Of a DNA stretch of 64,000 bases, positions 51,926 to 64,000 are shown piece by piece. The DNA is from Lysobacterales bacterium 15-68-25. GTDB taxonomy: Bacteria; Pseudomonadota; Gammaproteobacteria; Xanthomonadales; Rhodanobacteraceae. Each line of letters opens with the position of its first letter. The stretch's first letter is position 1. The notes under the pieces are model-generated. The model ran no database searches and was not told the origin of the DNA. It saw only the letters and a program-made list of their open reading frames with translations. Location of the stretch: NCBI GenBank assembly GCA_002279065.1, contig NCKB01000005.1, forward strand, positions 62,001 to 126,000. Reading direction: 5' to 3'. The translations under genes were made by a program, and so were the position numbers.

Positions 51926-53806
51926 ATGAGTGATTTCCCCCGCTGGAAATACGCGCTGGTCGCGCTGGTACTGCTGTTCGGCATCGTCTACGCACTGCCC
52001 AACGCCTTCCCGCCGGTGCCGGCGGTGCAGGTGCAGGCGAACCACGGCGCGCCGCTGGACGCCAGCGTGCAGCAGAAGGTGGCCGACACGCTGGCCACGA
52101 ACAAGATTTCCTACACCGGACTGGCGATCGATGGCGATCACCTGGTCGCCAATTTCAGCAATGCCGACGTGCAGGCCAAGGCCTCGGACGTGATCAAGGC
52201 CGCGCTGGGCGACAACTACACGGTGGCGCTGAACCTGGCGCCGACCGTGCCGCGCTGGCTTCGGGCGATCCACGCCAAATCGATGCCGCTGGGCCTGGAC
52301 CTGCAGGGTGGCGTGCACTTCCTGATGGCGGTGGACCAGAACAGCGTGATCGACCAGCAGGAAGAGCGGTATGCGGACGACATCCGCAGCCTGCTGCGGC
52401 AGAAGAACATCCGCTACGAGTCGGTGGTCCGCGCGAAGGAGCGCGGCAATGGCATCAACATCGCGCTGCGCTCGGATGCCGACCGCAATGCCGCGGCGAC
52501 CGCGATCGCCAGCGAGTATCCGGACCTCAACGTCAACAATGGCGACAGCACGGGCGACCGCTTCATGCTGAACGCTTCGGTCAAGCCGCAGAAGCTGCGC
52601 CAGATCGCACTGGATGCGATCAAGCAGAACGTGGCCACGCTGCGCAATCGCGTCAATGCGCTGGGCGTGTCCGAGCCGGTGATCCAGCAGCAGGGCGAAA
52701 ACCAGATCGTGGTCGAGCTGGCCGGCATGCAGAATCCGGCCGAGGCGAAGAAGGTGATCGGCGCCGTCGCTACGCTGGAGTACCGCCCCGGCGTCGGCTA
52801 CCCCGGCGATGCACAGGCTGTGGAAGCTGCGCGCACCGGCAACGTCCCGCCGAATGCGCGGCTGTACTACATGCGTGGCACGCACCAGCCGGTGCTGGTC
52901 AGCAAGCAGCTCATCGTCAGCGGTGACCAGCTCGCCGATGCAGCTTCCGGCACCGATTCGCAGAGCGGCACGCCGAAGGTGGACGTCACGCTGACCGCGG
53001 CCGGTGCCAAGAAGATGCTGGACTTCACCAGCAACAACGTTGGTAAGCCGATGGCGGTGGTCTACATCGAGCGCGTCACGGACACCAAGATGGTGGACGG
53101 CAAGGAGGTACGCACGCCGCGCATCACCGAGGAGGTGATCAGCGACGCCACCATCCAGGGCGTGTTCGGCAAGCAGTTCCAGACCACCGGCCTGTCCAGC
53201 CCGAAGGAGGCTTCCGAGCTGGCGCTGCTGCTCAAGGGCGGTTCGCTGGCCGCGCCGGTGGACATCGTCTCCGAATCCGCGCTGAGCCCGAGCCTGGGCC
53301 AGGACAACATCGTCAAGGGCTTCAAGGCGGTGATGCTGGGCCTGGCGCTGGTGCTGCTGGCCGCGGCGATCTACTACAAGCTGTTCGGCCTGGTGGCGGA
53401 CATCGCGCTGTTCTTCAACCTGGTGGTCCTGGTCGCGGTGATGTCGCTGATTGGCGTGACCCTGACCATGCCGGGCATCGCCGGTATCGTGCTGACCCTC
53501 GGCATGGCGATCGACGCCAACGTGCTGATCTGCGAACGCATCCGCGAGGAACTGCGCAACGGCTCCACGCCGCATGCGTCGATCCGTGCCGGCTATGAAA
53601 AGGCCTGGGCGACGATCCTGGATGCCAACGTCACCCACCTGATCGCCGCACTCGCGCTGACCACGATGGGCTCGGGCCCGATCCGCGGCTTCGGCGTGAC
53701 GCTGCTCATCGGCATCCTGACCTCGATGTTCACCTCCGTCACGGTGACCCACGCGATCACCGCCCTGATCCACGGCAACCGCAAGCTCAAGACGCTGTCG
53801 GTGTAG
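51926..53806 (+). CDS. secD: Protein translocase subunit SecD
   Basis: 626 residues. RND-type membrane protein that uses the proton gradient to pull exported proteins through SecYEG. An N-terminal helix is followed by the large periplasmic domain (GLDLQGGVHFLMAVDQNSVI; RVNALGVSEPVIQQQGENQI) and six helices at the C-terminus, with the conserved IALFFNLVVLVAVMSLIGVT, LTLGMAIDANVLICERIREE and AALALTTMGSGPIRGFGVTL. The Asp of GMAIDANVLI is the proton-path residue. ATG 51926 is the usual start, 85 bases after yajC. Confidence 0.97.
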   Translation: MSDFPRWKYALVALVLLFGIVYALPNAFPPVPAVQVQANHGAPLDASVQQKVADTLATNKISYTGLAIDGDHLVANFSNADVQAKASDVIKAALGDNYTVALNLAPTVPRWLRAIHAKSMPLGLDLQGGVHFLMAVDQNSVIDQQEERYADDIRSLLRQKNIRYESVVRAKERGNGINIALRSDADRNAAATAIASEYPDLNVNNGDSTGDRFMLNASVKPQKLRQIALDAIKQNVATLRNRVNALGVSEPVIQQQGENQIVVELAGMQNPAEAKKVIGAVATLEYRPGVGYPGDAQAVEAARTGNVPPNARLYYMRGTHQPVLVSKQLIVSGDQLADAASGTDSQSGTPKVDVTLTAAGAKKMLDFTSNNVGKPMAVVYIERVTDTKMVDGKEVRTPRITEEVISDATIQGVFGKQFQTTGLSSPKEASELALLLKGGSLAAPVDIVSESALSPSLGQDNIVKGFKAVMLGLALVLLAAAIYYKLFGLVADIALFFNLVVLVAVMSLIGVTLTMPGIAGIVLTLGMAIDANVLICERIREELRNGSTPHASIRAGYEKAWATILDANVTHLIAALALTTMGSGPIRGFGVTLLIGILTSMFTSVTVTHAITALIHGNRKLKTLSV

Positions 53807-53817
53807 TTGTTGTGCCG

Positions 53818-53844
53818 CCGGCTGCCCGTCCTGGGCTGCCGGCG
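53818..53844 (+). other. Stem-loop between secD and secF
   Basis: GCCGGCTGCCC (53818-53828), loop GTCCT, GGGCTGCCGGC (53834-53844): 11 positions with one mismatch. It starts 11 bases after the secD stop. No T-run, so it may be a processing or stabilising hairpin in the 139-base secD-secF gap. Confidence 0.55.
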
Positions 53845-53945
53845 ACTCGCCCGGTCCGGCACACGTCCGTACCGGGCTCCGCGCAACGGACGGGTCCGCC
53901 GCGCGACCGGCCATCCATGGCCGGGACCCCTTGAAGGAATGATTC

Positions 53946-54926
53946 ATGGAAATCTTCAACCACAACGCCAACGTCAACTTCCTCGGCCTCCGCAAGTACA
54001 CGATCGGCCTCGCTGCGCTGCTGATGATCGTGTCGGTCGGGCTGATCTTCACCAAAGGCCTGAACTACGCGCTGGACTTCACCGGCGGCATCTCGGTGGA
54101 GGTGAGCTATCCGCAGCCGACCGACGTCGGCCAGGTGCGCGCCGCGCTGCAGAAGCACGGTTTTGAGAACCCGTTGGTGCAGAGTCTGGGCGGTTCGCGG
54201 CAGATGTCGATCCGCCTGCAGGCGAAGGAGGACACCTCAGACGCCTCCGCCGCGGGCAAGGGCGGTGCGACCAGCGCCACCGCCGCCGACAAGGTGGCCA
54301 ACGACGTGCTCAACGCGCTGAAGGCGGAAACGCCCGGCGTGACCATGACCAGCCACAGCTTCGTCACCTCCGCCGTCGGCGACGAGGTGAAGAGCGACGG
54401 CTCGGTGGCGGCGATCTTCGTGATCATCGGCATCGGCCTGTACCTGTGGATGCGATTCGAGCGACGCTTCGCGATCGCCGCGCTGGTCACCGAGGTGCAC
54501 GACGTGCTGGTCACGCTGGGCGTGATCGCCCTGGTGCAGCGCGAGTTCGACCTGACCGTGCTGGCCTCGGTGCTGGCGGTGATCGGCTACTCGATCAACG
54601 ACAAGGTGGTGGTGTTCGACCGTATCCGCGAGCTGTTCCGCTCGGCGCGCAAGGCCGAGCCGGAGGAGATCCTCAACCGCTCGATCAACACCACGCTGTC
54701 GCGAACCATCATCACCTCGCTGTTCACCGGCATCACCATGGCCGCGCTGTATTTCATCGGCGGTCCCGCGGTGGAGGGCTTCGCGGTGACGATGCTGATC
54801 GGCATCGTGGTTGGCACGCTGTCCTCGATCTTCGTCGCCAGCCCGATCCTGCTGTGGCTGGGCGTATCGAAGAAGGACCTGATGCCGGTGTCCAAGGAGA
54901 ATCCGGAGCTGGCCCGCCGGCCCTGA
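53946..54926 (+). CDS. secF: Protein translocase subunit SecF
   Basis: 326 residues. Partner of SecD with an N-terminal helix (KYTIGLAALLMIVSVGLIFT), a smaller periplasmic domain that begins YALDFTGGISVEVSYPQPTD, and C-terminal helices with VLASVLAVIGYSINDKVVVF, DRIRELFR and NTTLSRTIITSLFTGITMAA. The Asp of SINDKVVVFDRIRE is conserved. A long linker in the periplasmic domain (DASAAGKGGATSATAADKVA) looks lineage-specific. A strong terminator follows. Confidence 0.97.
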   Translation: MEIFNHNANVNFLGLRKYTIGLAALLMIVSVGLIFTKGLNYALDFTGGISVEVSYPQPTDVGQVRAALQKHGFENPLVQSLGGSRQMSIRLQAKEDTSDASAAGKGGATSATAADKVANDVLNALKAETPGVTMTSHSFVTSAVGDEVKSDGSVAAIFVIIGIGLYLWMRFERRFAIAALVTEVHDVLVTLGVIALVQREFDLTVLASVLAVIGYSINDKVVVFDRIRELFRSARKAEPEEILNRSINTTLSRTIITSLFTGITMAALYFIGGPAVEGFAVTMLIGIVVGTLSSIFVASPILLWLGVSKKDLMPVSKENPELARRP

Positions 54927-54951
54927 TCGGGTGGTCTGGTCCGTACCCGGA

Positions 54952-54976
54952 AAGCCCGGCCCCGGCCGGGCTTTTT
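54952..54976 (+). terminator. Intrinsic terminator of the sec operon
   Basis: AAGCCCGGCC (54952-54961) and GGCCGGGCTT (54964-54973) form a GC-rich hairpin whose T-run continues to 54976. It stands 26 bases after the secF stop. Confidence 0.9.
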
Positions 54977-55017
54977 CTTTTGCGCGCAGGTCGCTGCAAC
55001 CGTTCGCATCAAATTCC

Positions 55018-55044
55018 TCAACTTGCCGTCCGGTCCGCCGATAA
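55018..55044 (+). promoter_or_regulatory. Sigma28 (FliA)-type flagellar promoter of motAB
   Basis: TCAACTTG (55018-55025), eleven bases, GCCGATAA (55037-55044). The -10 element matches the FliA consensus GCCGATAA exactly; the -35 shares five of eight bases with TAAAGTTT and the TCAA start seen in other gammaproteobacteria. Transcription from about 55051 would run into motA at 55094. Confidence 0.8.
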
Positions 55045-55093
55045 GCGGAGGGTGCCCTGATCGCGGCATCCTCAATCAAAGGCGGAATGGAAC

Positions 55094-55954
55094 ATGCTTG
55101 TTGTCGTCGGTGCCCTGGTCGTGATCGTCGCCGTGGTGGGGGGCTTCGTGCTGTCGCACGGCCAGCTGGTCGCGCTGTGGCAGCCGTACGAGCTGCTGAT
55201 CATCGGTGGCGGTGCGCTGGGTGCCTTCCTCAGCGCCAATCCGCCGAAGATCGTGAAAGCGGTCTTCAGTGACGCGATCGGGCTGGTCAAGGGACCCACC
55301 TACAAGAAGCAGGACTACGTCGACCTGCTCTCGCTGCTCTACGACATCTTCGGCGTGGCGCGGAAAGAGGGACTGCTGGCACTCGAGTCGCACATCGAGA
55401 ATCCCGAAGAGAGCCCGATCTTCACCAAGTACCCGCGGTTGATCCGCGAGCATCACCTGGTCGACTTCATCACCGACTGCCTGCGCCTGATGGTCAGCGG
55501 CAGCATGAATGCGTACGAGCTGGAGCCGCTGCTCGACTTCGAACTGGAGAGCCACCACCACGAGGCCGAGGCGCCTGCGCACGCGGTCGCCAAGATGGCC
55601 GATGCGATGCCCGGCTTCGGCATCGTCGCGGCGGTGCTGGGCATCGTCATCACGATGGGCTCGCTCAACGGCAACGACACCAGCGCCATCGGCGAGCACA
55701 TCGCCGGCGCGCTGGTCGGCACCTTCCTCGGCATCCTGCTGGCCTACGGCTTCATCGGTCCGCTCGCGGCGGCGATGGAGTCCAAGGTGAAGGAGGACAG
55801 CAAGGCGTTCGAATGCGTCAAGGTGGCGCTGATCGCCAATCTGCGCGGATACAACCCGAAGGTGGCCGTGGAGTTCGCACGCAAGTCGCTCTCGGCGCAG
55901 TCCCGGCCGAGCTTCCAGGACCTGGAGGCGCACCTGAAGGGCGCTGCCGCATGA
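55094..55954 (+). CDS. motA: Flagellar motor stator protein MotA
   Basis: 286 residues. Membrane stator subunit forming the proton channel with MotB. Four helices: residues ~1-20 (LVVVGALVVIVAVVGGFVLS), ~32-50 (LLIIGGGALGAFLSANPP), and the pair MPGFGIVAAVLGIVITMGSL and IAGALVGTFLGILLAYGFIG. The cytoplasmic loop has the charged rotor-contact region (ARKEGLLALESHIE, HHLVDFITDCLRL). ATG 55094 is in frame and overlaps no other start; motB follows with a four-base overlap. Confidence 0.97.
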   Translation: MLVVVGALVVIVAVVGGFVLSHGQLVALWQPYELLIIGGGALGAFLSANPPKIVKAVFSDAIGLVKGPTYKKQDYVDLLSLLYDIFGVARKEGLLALESHIENPEESPIFTKYPRLIREHHLVDFITDCLRLMVSGSMNAYELEPLLDFELESHHHEAEAPAHAVAKMADAMPGFGIVAAVLGIVITMGSLNGNDTSAIGEHIAGALVGTFLGILLAYGFIGPLAAAMESKVKEDSKAFECVKVALIANLRGYNPKVAVEFARKSLSAQSRPSFQDLEAHLKGAAA

Positions 55955-57168
55955 GCGAGGAGCAGGAACCGATCATCGTCGTCCGCAGGATCAAGCGGGT
56001 CAGCGGCGGGCACCACGGCGGTGCCTGGAAGGTCGCCTATGCCGACTTCGTGACGGCGATGATGGCGTTCTTCCTGGTCATGTGGATTCTCGGCCAGGGT
56101 ACGCGCCAGCAGAAGGCGGCGATCTCCGAGTACTTCAACAACCCCAGCATGCAGCAGGGACAGGCCACGATCGCGCCGCCGGGACAGGTCGGCGACGGCG
56201 GCGCCAGCGACAGCATGATCAAGCTGGGCGGCGCGATGGACATGCCGCACGGTCCGGGCGACGAGCGCCGTTACGCCAAGCCGCAGGCATCAAGGGAAGA
56301 TCTGGAGAAGCTGGCCCGTGCGCAGGAGAAGACTCGCCTGGAAGAGCTGATGAAACAGCTCAACGCCGCCATCCAGAGCAGCCAGGCACTGGCGCCGTTC
56401 AAGGACCAGCTGCTGCTGGACATCACCTCCGAAGGCCTGCGCATCCAGATCGTCGACAAACAGAACCGGCCGATGTTCGACCTCGGCAGCGCGCGCCTGA
56501 AGGACTACACCGTGGACATCCTCCACGAGCTGGCGACCTTCATCAACAAGGTGCCGAACCCGATCAGCATCTCCGGCCACACCGACGATGCGCCGTATTC
56601 GAACAACCGCAACTACAGCAACTGGGAGCTGTCCGCCGACCGCGCCAATGCCGCGCGACGGGCGCTGATCGATGGCGGCCTGCAGGGCGGCAAGATCGCC
56701 CGTGTGGTCGGTCTGGCCGACTCGGTGCCGTTCGACAGGAACGACCCCGGCGCGGCGATCAACCGGCGCATCAGCATCATCGTGATGACGCACGACGCGG
56801 CACAGGCCGCCAAGTCTCCCGAGGCAGCCGGCAGCGCGCCGGCGTCGACCGCCTCGACGCGGCCCACGGCGGACGCCGCTCCGGTGTCCGCGGCACCGGT
56901 CGCAGCCCTGCCGGCTTCCCCTTCGTCTGTCCCGGCGCCAGTTCCGGTAGCCGTGGCGGGTCCCGCTTCGGCGGCGAGCACTCCCGACGCGTCAGCCGCC
57001 TCGGGCGCAGCTGCGCCGATCGGCATGGCGACCCCCGCCACACCGAGCCTGCCGCCGATGCCAGTCGCGGTGCGCGCCGTGCAGTCGTCCCCGGCGATGC
57101 CGGCCGCTGTGCAGGCGATACAGGCCGCCGGCTTTCCGGTGGCCGCGTCCTCGACCCATATGCCCTAG
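55951..57168 (+). CDS. motB: Flagellar motor stator protein MotB with long Ala/Pro tail
   Basis: 405 residues. One membrane helix with the proton-binding Asp: YADFVTAMMAFFLVMWILG. The periplasmic OmpA-like peptidoglycan-binding domain (residues ~150-290) has ISGHTDDAPYSNNRNYSNWE followed by LSADRANAARRALIDGG and INRRISIIVMTH. Beyond it is a ~100-residue Ala/Pro/Ser/Val-rich tail that is unusual: typical MotB ends near the OmpA domain. Start ATG 55951 overlaps the motA stop. The 3' end overlaps murU (opposite strand) by four bases. Confidence 0.95.
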   Translation: MSEEQEPIIVVRRIKRVSGGHHGGAWKVAYADFVTAMMAFFLVMWILGQGTRQQKAAISEYFNNPSMQQGQATIAPPGQVGDGGASDSMIKLGGAMDMPHGPGDERRYAKPQASREDLEKLARAQEKTRLEELMKQLNAAIQSSQALAPFKDQLLLDITSEGLRIQIVDKQNRPMFDLGSARLKDYTVDILHELATFINKVPNPISISGHTDDAPYSNNRNYSNWELSADRANAARRALIDGGLQGGKIARVVGLADSVPFDRNDPGAAINRRISIIVMTHDAAQAAKSPEAAGSAPASTASTRPTADAAPVSAAPVAALPASPSSVPAPVPVAVAGPASAASTPDASAASGAAAPIGMATPATPSLPPMPVAVRAVQSSPAMPAAVQAIQAAGFPVAASSTHMP

Positions 57169-57866
57169 CGGTTCGACAGCGACTGGTCGAGTAAGGCCAG
57201 TCGCTGCGGCGTCCCGACGTCGGTCCAGGCGCCCGCATGGTGCGTGCCGAAGGCGCGGCCGGCACGCATCGCGGCCTCGAGCAGTGGACGCAGCCTGAAG
57301 CGGGCCTTGCCGTTCGTGTCGTCGTCCCCCGCGACCTCGCGCCAGCCCTCCAGCAACTCGCGCCGGAACACCCCGATGCCGCCATAGGTGAGCCGCGGCT
57401 CGCCCTCGGCGTGCAGGCTGCCATCCGGATCCAGCCGGAAATCGCCGGTGGGGTGGTGCGCCGGGTTGTCCACCATCAGCAGGTGGGCGAGGCCCGCCGG
57501 CTCGGCCGGAAGGGCGGACAGGTCCGCGTCGGTCCACACGTCGCCGGCGATCGCCAGGAACGGCTCCGGTCCCAGCAAGGGGAGCGCGTTGAGCATGCCG
57601 CCGCCGGTCTCCAGCGGCGTCGGGCCTTCGTAGGCGTAGCGGATGCGCAGGCCCCAGCGCGCGCCGTCGCCGAGCGTCTCGGGGAACTGCCCGGCCAGGT
57701 GGGATGTGTTGATCACCACGTAGTGCACGCCCAGTGCGGCGAGCTTCTCCAGGTGCCAGACGATCAGCGGCTTGCCGCCGGCGGGCAGCAGCGGCTTCGG
57801 CGTGCGGTCGGTGAGCGGACGCATGCGTTCGCCCAGCCCGGCGGCGAAGATCAGCGCGTGCCTCAC
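57165..57866 (-). CDS. murU: N-acetylmuramate alpha-1-phosphate uridylyltransferase
   Basis: 233 residues. Nucleotidyltransferase that makes UDP-MurNAc from MurNAc-1-phosphate in the MurU/AmgK peptidoglycan recycling route, bypassing the fosfomycin target MurA. Motifs: LIFAAGLGERMRPLTDRTPK with KPLLPAGGKPLI, FLAIAGDVWTDADLSALP with the metal Asp. The start is GTG 57866, overlapping the amgK stop as GTGA. The frame is open further upstream without a better start. Working partner AmgK is immediately upstream. Confidence 0.93.
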   Translation of the reverse strand: MRHALIFAAGLGERMRPLTDRTPKPLLPAGGKPLIVWHLEKLAALGVHYVVINTSHLAGQFPETLGDGARWGLRIRYAYEGPTPLETGGGMLNALPLLGPEPFLAIAGDVWTDADLSALPAEPAGLAHLLMVDNPAHHPTGDFRLDPDGSLHAEGEPRLTYGGIGVFRRELLEGWREVAGDDDTNGKARFRLRPLLEAAMRAGRAFGTHHAGAWTDVGTPQRLALLDQSLSNR

Positions 57867-58888
57867 GCCGGTTCCGGTAGCGCGGTGAGGTCGCGGTCGC
57901 CGACGTGGCGGGCCAGCAGGTCGGCCATCGGCTGCAGCTCCGGGTAGCTGCCGGCGACGTCGATCACGTAGTCGAACACGCGCGGCAGGTCGGCGAGGTA
58001 GCCGCGCTTGCCGTCGCGGTAGGCGAGCCGGCAGAAGATGCCCAGCACCTTGAGGTGCCGCTGCAGGCCGATCAGGTCGAACCAGCGCAGGAAGGTGGCG
58101 GTATCGACCTCGTCGTCGATCAGGCCGGAGCCGTGCAGGCGCTGCCGGTAGGCCTCGGTCCAGGCTTCCACGCGCTCGCGCGGCCAAGCGATGTAGCAGT
58201 CCCGCAGCAGCGAGGCGAGGTCGTAGGTGATCGGGCCGGCGAGCGCGCCCTGGAAATCGATGATGCCGGGGCTGGCCAGCGGCGCGTTGTCGTCGATCAC
58301 CAGCAGGTTGCGGCTATGGAAGTCGCGGTGCACGAACACGGTCGGCTGCGCCAGCGCGCTGTCCAGCAGCACGCGGAACGCCGTTTCGAGGGTTTCCAGC
58401 TCGTCGGCGTCGGGCGTCACGCCCAGGTGCCGGCCGAGGAACCATTCGGGCAGGATCGCCAGCTCGCGCGCCAGGAAGGCGCGGTCGTACGGGGCCAGCC
58501 CGGCGGTGCCGACGCGGGTCTGCATCCGCAGCAGGGCGTCGAGCGCCGCACCATACAGCCGGTCGACCGAGTCCCCGTCGAGTTCCGGCAGGTAGGTGCG
58601 GGTGCCGAGGTCTTCGATCAGCAGGAGGCCACGGTCCAGGTCGGCCTCGCGCACGGCGGGCACGTGCAGCCCGGCGTCGGCGAGGCGACGGCCGATCGCC
58701 AGCCAGGGCGCCGGATCCTCCAGCGCGGGCGGCGAATCCATGACAATCCAGCTGCGGCCATCGTGCACGGTGCGCCAGTAGCTGCGGAAGCTGGCATCCG
58801 ACGAGGCGCTCTCCAGCGTGAGGCGTTCGTCGCCGAGCGTGCGGCGAAGCCAGGCGAGGCGTTCGGTGGCGCGGTCGTTGGTGGCCAT
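57863..58888 (-). CDS. amgK: N-acetylmuramate/N-acetylglucosamine anomeric kinase
   Basis: 341 residues. Aminoglycoside-phosphotransferase-fold kinase that phosphorylates MurNAc and GlcNAc at C1 during cell-wall recycling. The catalytic loop is VFVHRDFHSRNLLV and the metal Asp is in GIIDFQGALAGPITYDLA. N-terminal SDASFRSYWRTVHDG is the usual G-loop region of this branch. ATG 58888 is chosen. The pair amgK-murU is overlapping and likely co-translated. This route implies intrinsic fosfomycin tolerance may exist, by inference. Confidence 0.93.
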   Translation of the reverse strand: MATNDRATERLAWLRRTLGDERLTLESASSDASFRSYWRTVHDGRSWIVMDSPPALEDPAPWLAIGRRLADAGLHVPAVREADLDRGLLLIEDLGTRTYLPELDGDSVDRLYGAALDALLRMQTRVGTAGLAPYDRAFLARELAILPEWFLGRHLGVTPDADELETLETAFRVLLDSALAQPTVFVHRDFHSRNLLVIDDNAPLASPGIIDFQGALAGPITYDLASLLRDCYIAWPRERVEAWTEAYRQRLHGSGLIDDEVDTATFLRWFDLIGLQRHLKVLGIFCRLAYRDGKRGYLADLPRVFDYVIDVAGSYPELQPMADLLARHVGDRDLTALPEPA

Positions 58889-58985
58889 GACGGGGCGGCG
58901 GGGGAAGAAAGACGCCAGTCTAGCCGACGCGGCCGTCGCCCCGCGGCACCCGGGCAGCCACGGGGCTGCCCGGGTGCCGGGTCGA

Positions 58986-62834
<3,849 letters not shown>

Positions 62835-62838
<4 letters not shown>

Positions 62839-63359
62839 TGTTCGGCGCCGTCGTGCTGGCCCTCGGGATGCACGCCGCCGGCGGGGTGGCCGGCGTGCAC
62901 GCGCAACCGCTCATGTTTCTTGCCGGGCCTCATGTCGATCGACTGCATGGCGTGGTCCGCAGTGGCGAGGAATACGACTGCGGTGGTGAGATCGTGACCG
63001 CCACCGTGGATCACATGCCCGCCGACAACACGGAGCTGGTCGCCGACGAAATCTACGAGCTGGATGGTTCCGGAGCCGTCAGGGCGACGTGGCGGGTACC
63101 ACTGGAGTTCGCGCCGCTGGCCGTCCGGGGCGACACCGTGATTGCGGCGGACGAGTCGCTCGATCCGCCGCACCCGCTGGCGATCCGCACCGATGGATCA
63201 TTCGTGCCGGCGGCCACGCCATCGGCCGCAAAGGCACTGGCCGTCGCCGAGTGCCCGAAGTCGGCGCTTCCCCAGTCCGACTACCGCAGTTGCGTGCAGC
63301 TGATCGACCAGGCCGACGGCGAAAGGCGCCTTCTCGCGTTCAATCTTTCCTGCTCTTGA
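62835..63359 (+). CDS. Unknown exported protein between sufB and sufC
   Basis: 174 residues. N-terminal signal-like segment ([20 protein letters not shown], then HAQP). Mature part is acidic and beta-rich ([57 protein letters not shown]), with four Cys (YDCGGE, AECPKS, RSCVQL and the final SCS). No known family recognised. Its start overlaps the sufB stop (ATGA), so it is co-translated, and sufC follows 37 bases later. Suf genes are normally contiguous, so the insertion is unusual. There is no sign of a frameshift. Confidence 0.75.
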
Positions 63360-63396
63360 GCGCTACAAGGCGCCAAGCTTTTCCCAGAGACACATC

Positions 63397-64000
<604 letters not shown>

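Noticed and set aside
51881..54055. Long minus-strand open frame opposite secD
   Set aside because: Antisense shadow of secD; His/Arg/Val-rich with no recognisable domain or ribosome site.

Overview
The window is about 64 kb of GC-rich, densely coding chromosomal DNA from a gammaproteobacterium. Protein sequences and gene order (map-glnD-dapD-yffB-like-dapE, yajC-secD-secF after tgt, overlapping amgK/murU, an Rrf2 gene leading suf) point to Xanthomonadales, most likely Rhodanobacteraceae (Rhodanobacter/Dyella-like). That placement is inferred from protein resemblance and style; no rRNA gene is present. I see no rRNA, tRNA, CRISPR array, insertion sequence or prophage. Almost all of the window is core genome with some lineage-specific secreted and membrane proteins.

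Layout. 1-6.8 kb: map (cut by the window edge), glnD, a DsrE-like exported protein, then dapD, two ArsC/Spx-like proteins and dapE with overlapping ends (lysine/diaminopimelate synthesis). 6.8-7.8 kb: an unknown exported protein behind a textbook CRP/Clp operator and twin hairpins. 7.9-12.9 kb (minus): ECF sigma factor with its DGPF/YCII partner, a penicillin-acylase-family hydrolase and a phosphodiester glycosidase-like lipoprotein. 13-15.5 kb: two overlapping Nudix hydrolases, a stretch with two micro-ORFs, SURF1, and an exported His-tailed protein. 15.6-24 kb: parC, an N-formylglutamate amidohydrolase-like protein, TraB/GumN, cupin, a MASE1-GGDEF diguanylate cyclase, an exported proline-iminopeptidase-like hydrolase and Cfa. 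24-26.3 kb: the fluoride-exporter operon crcB-DUF190 with a fluoride riboswitch and intrinsic terminator, divergent from a Bcr/CflA-type MFS pump. 26.4-31.7 kb: a large DUF5916-type outer-membrane protein, then (minus) GNAT-minC-minD-minE and an HExxH protein. 31.9-35.5 kb: a NarL/DesK-type two-component pair and a membrane-anchored SRPBCC/GyrI-like protein. 35.7-39.3 kb: a GldA-GldF-GldG-like ABC operon. 39.3-41.3 kb: CtaG, PCu(A)C and SCO1, the copper-delivery side of cytochrome oxidase assembly. 41.3-48.7 kb: DUF423, an SPFH protein with a 23-residue membrane peptide, an RHH protein and a hydrolase, then purT, an orphan glutamate-synthase-domain protein, YCII and bpt. 48.8-57.2 kb: tesB, tgt, yajC-secD-secF, and motA-motB behind a sigma28-like promoter. 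57.2-60.9 kb (minus): amgK-murU (cell-wall recycling) and glnK-amtB behind a sigma54-like promoter. 60.9 kb to the end: an Rrf2/IscR-type regulator, sufB, an unknown exported protein, and sufC cut by the window edge.

How they work together. GlnD at the left end is the enzyme expected to uridylylate the GlnK encoded at the right end (Tyr51 present), so both halves of the nitrogen-sensing switch are here. SURF1, CtaG, PCu(A)C and SCO1 together suggest a heme-copper oxidase encoded elsewhere. DapD/DapE, AmgK/MurU, ParC and MinCDE serve cell-wall building and division. The strongest non-coding signals are the fluoride riboswitch, the CRP site, the sigma54 and sigma28 promoters, and an AT-rich GATATC pair upstream of the SPFH operon. 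I did not find a clearly new defence or mobile system. The most novel-looking items are the SPFH/micro-protein/RHH operon, the CRP-controlled exported protein, the gene wedged between sufB and sufC, and the micro-ORFs before SURF1.
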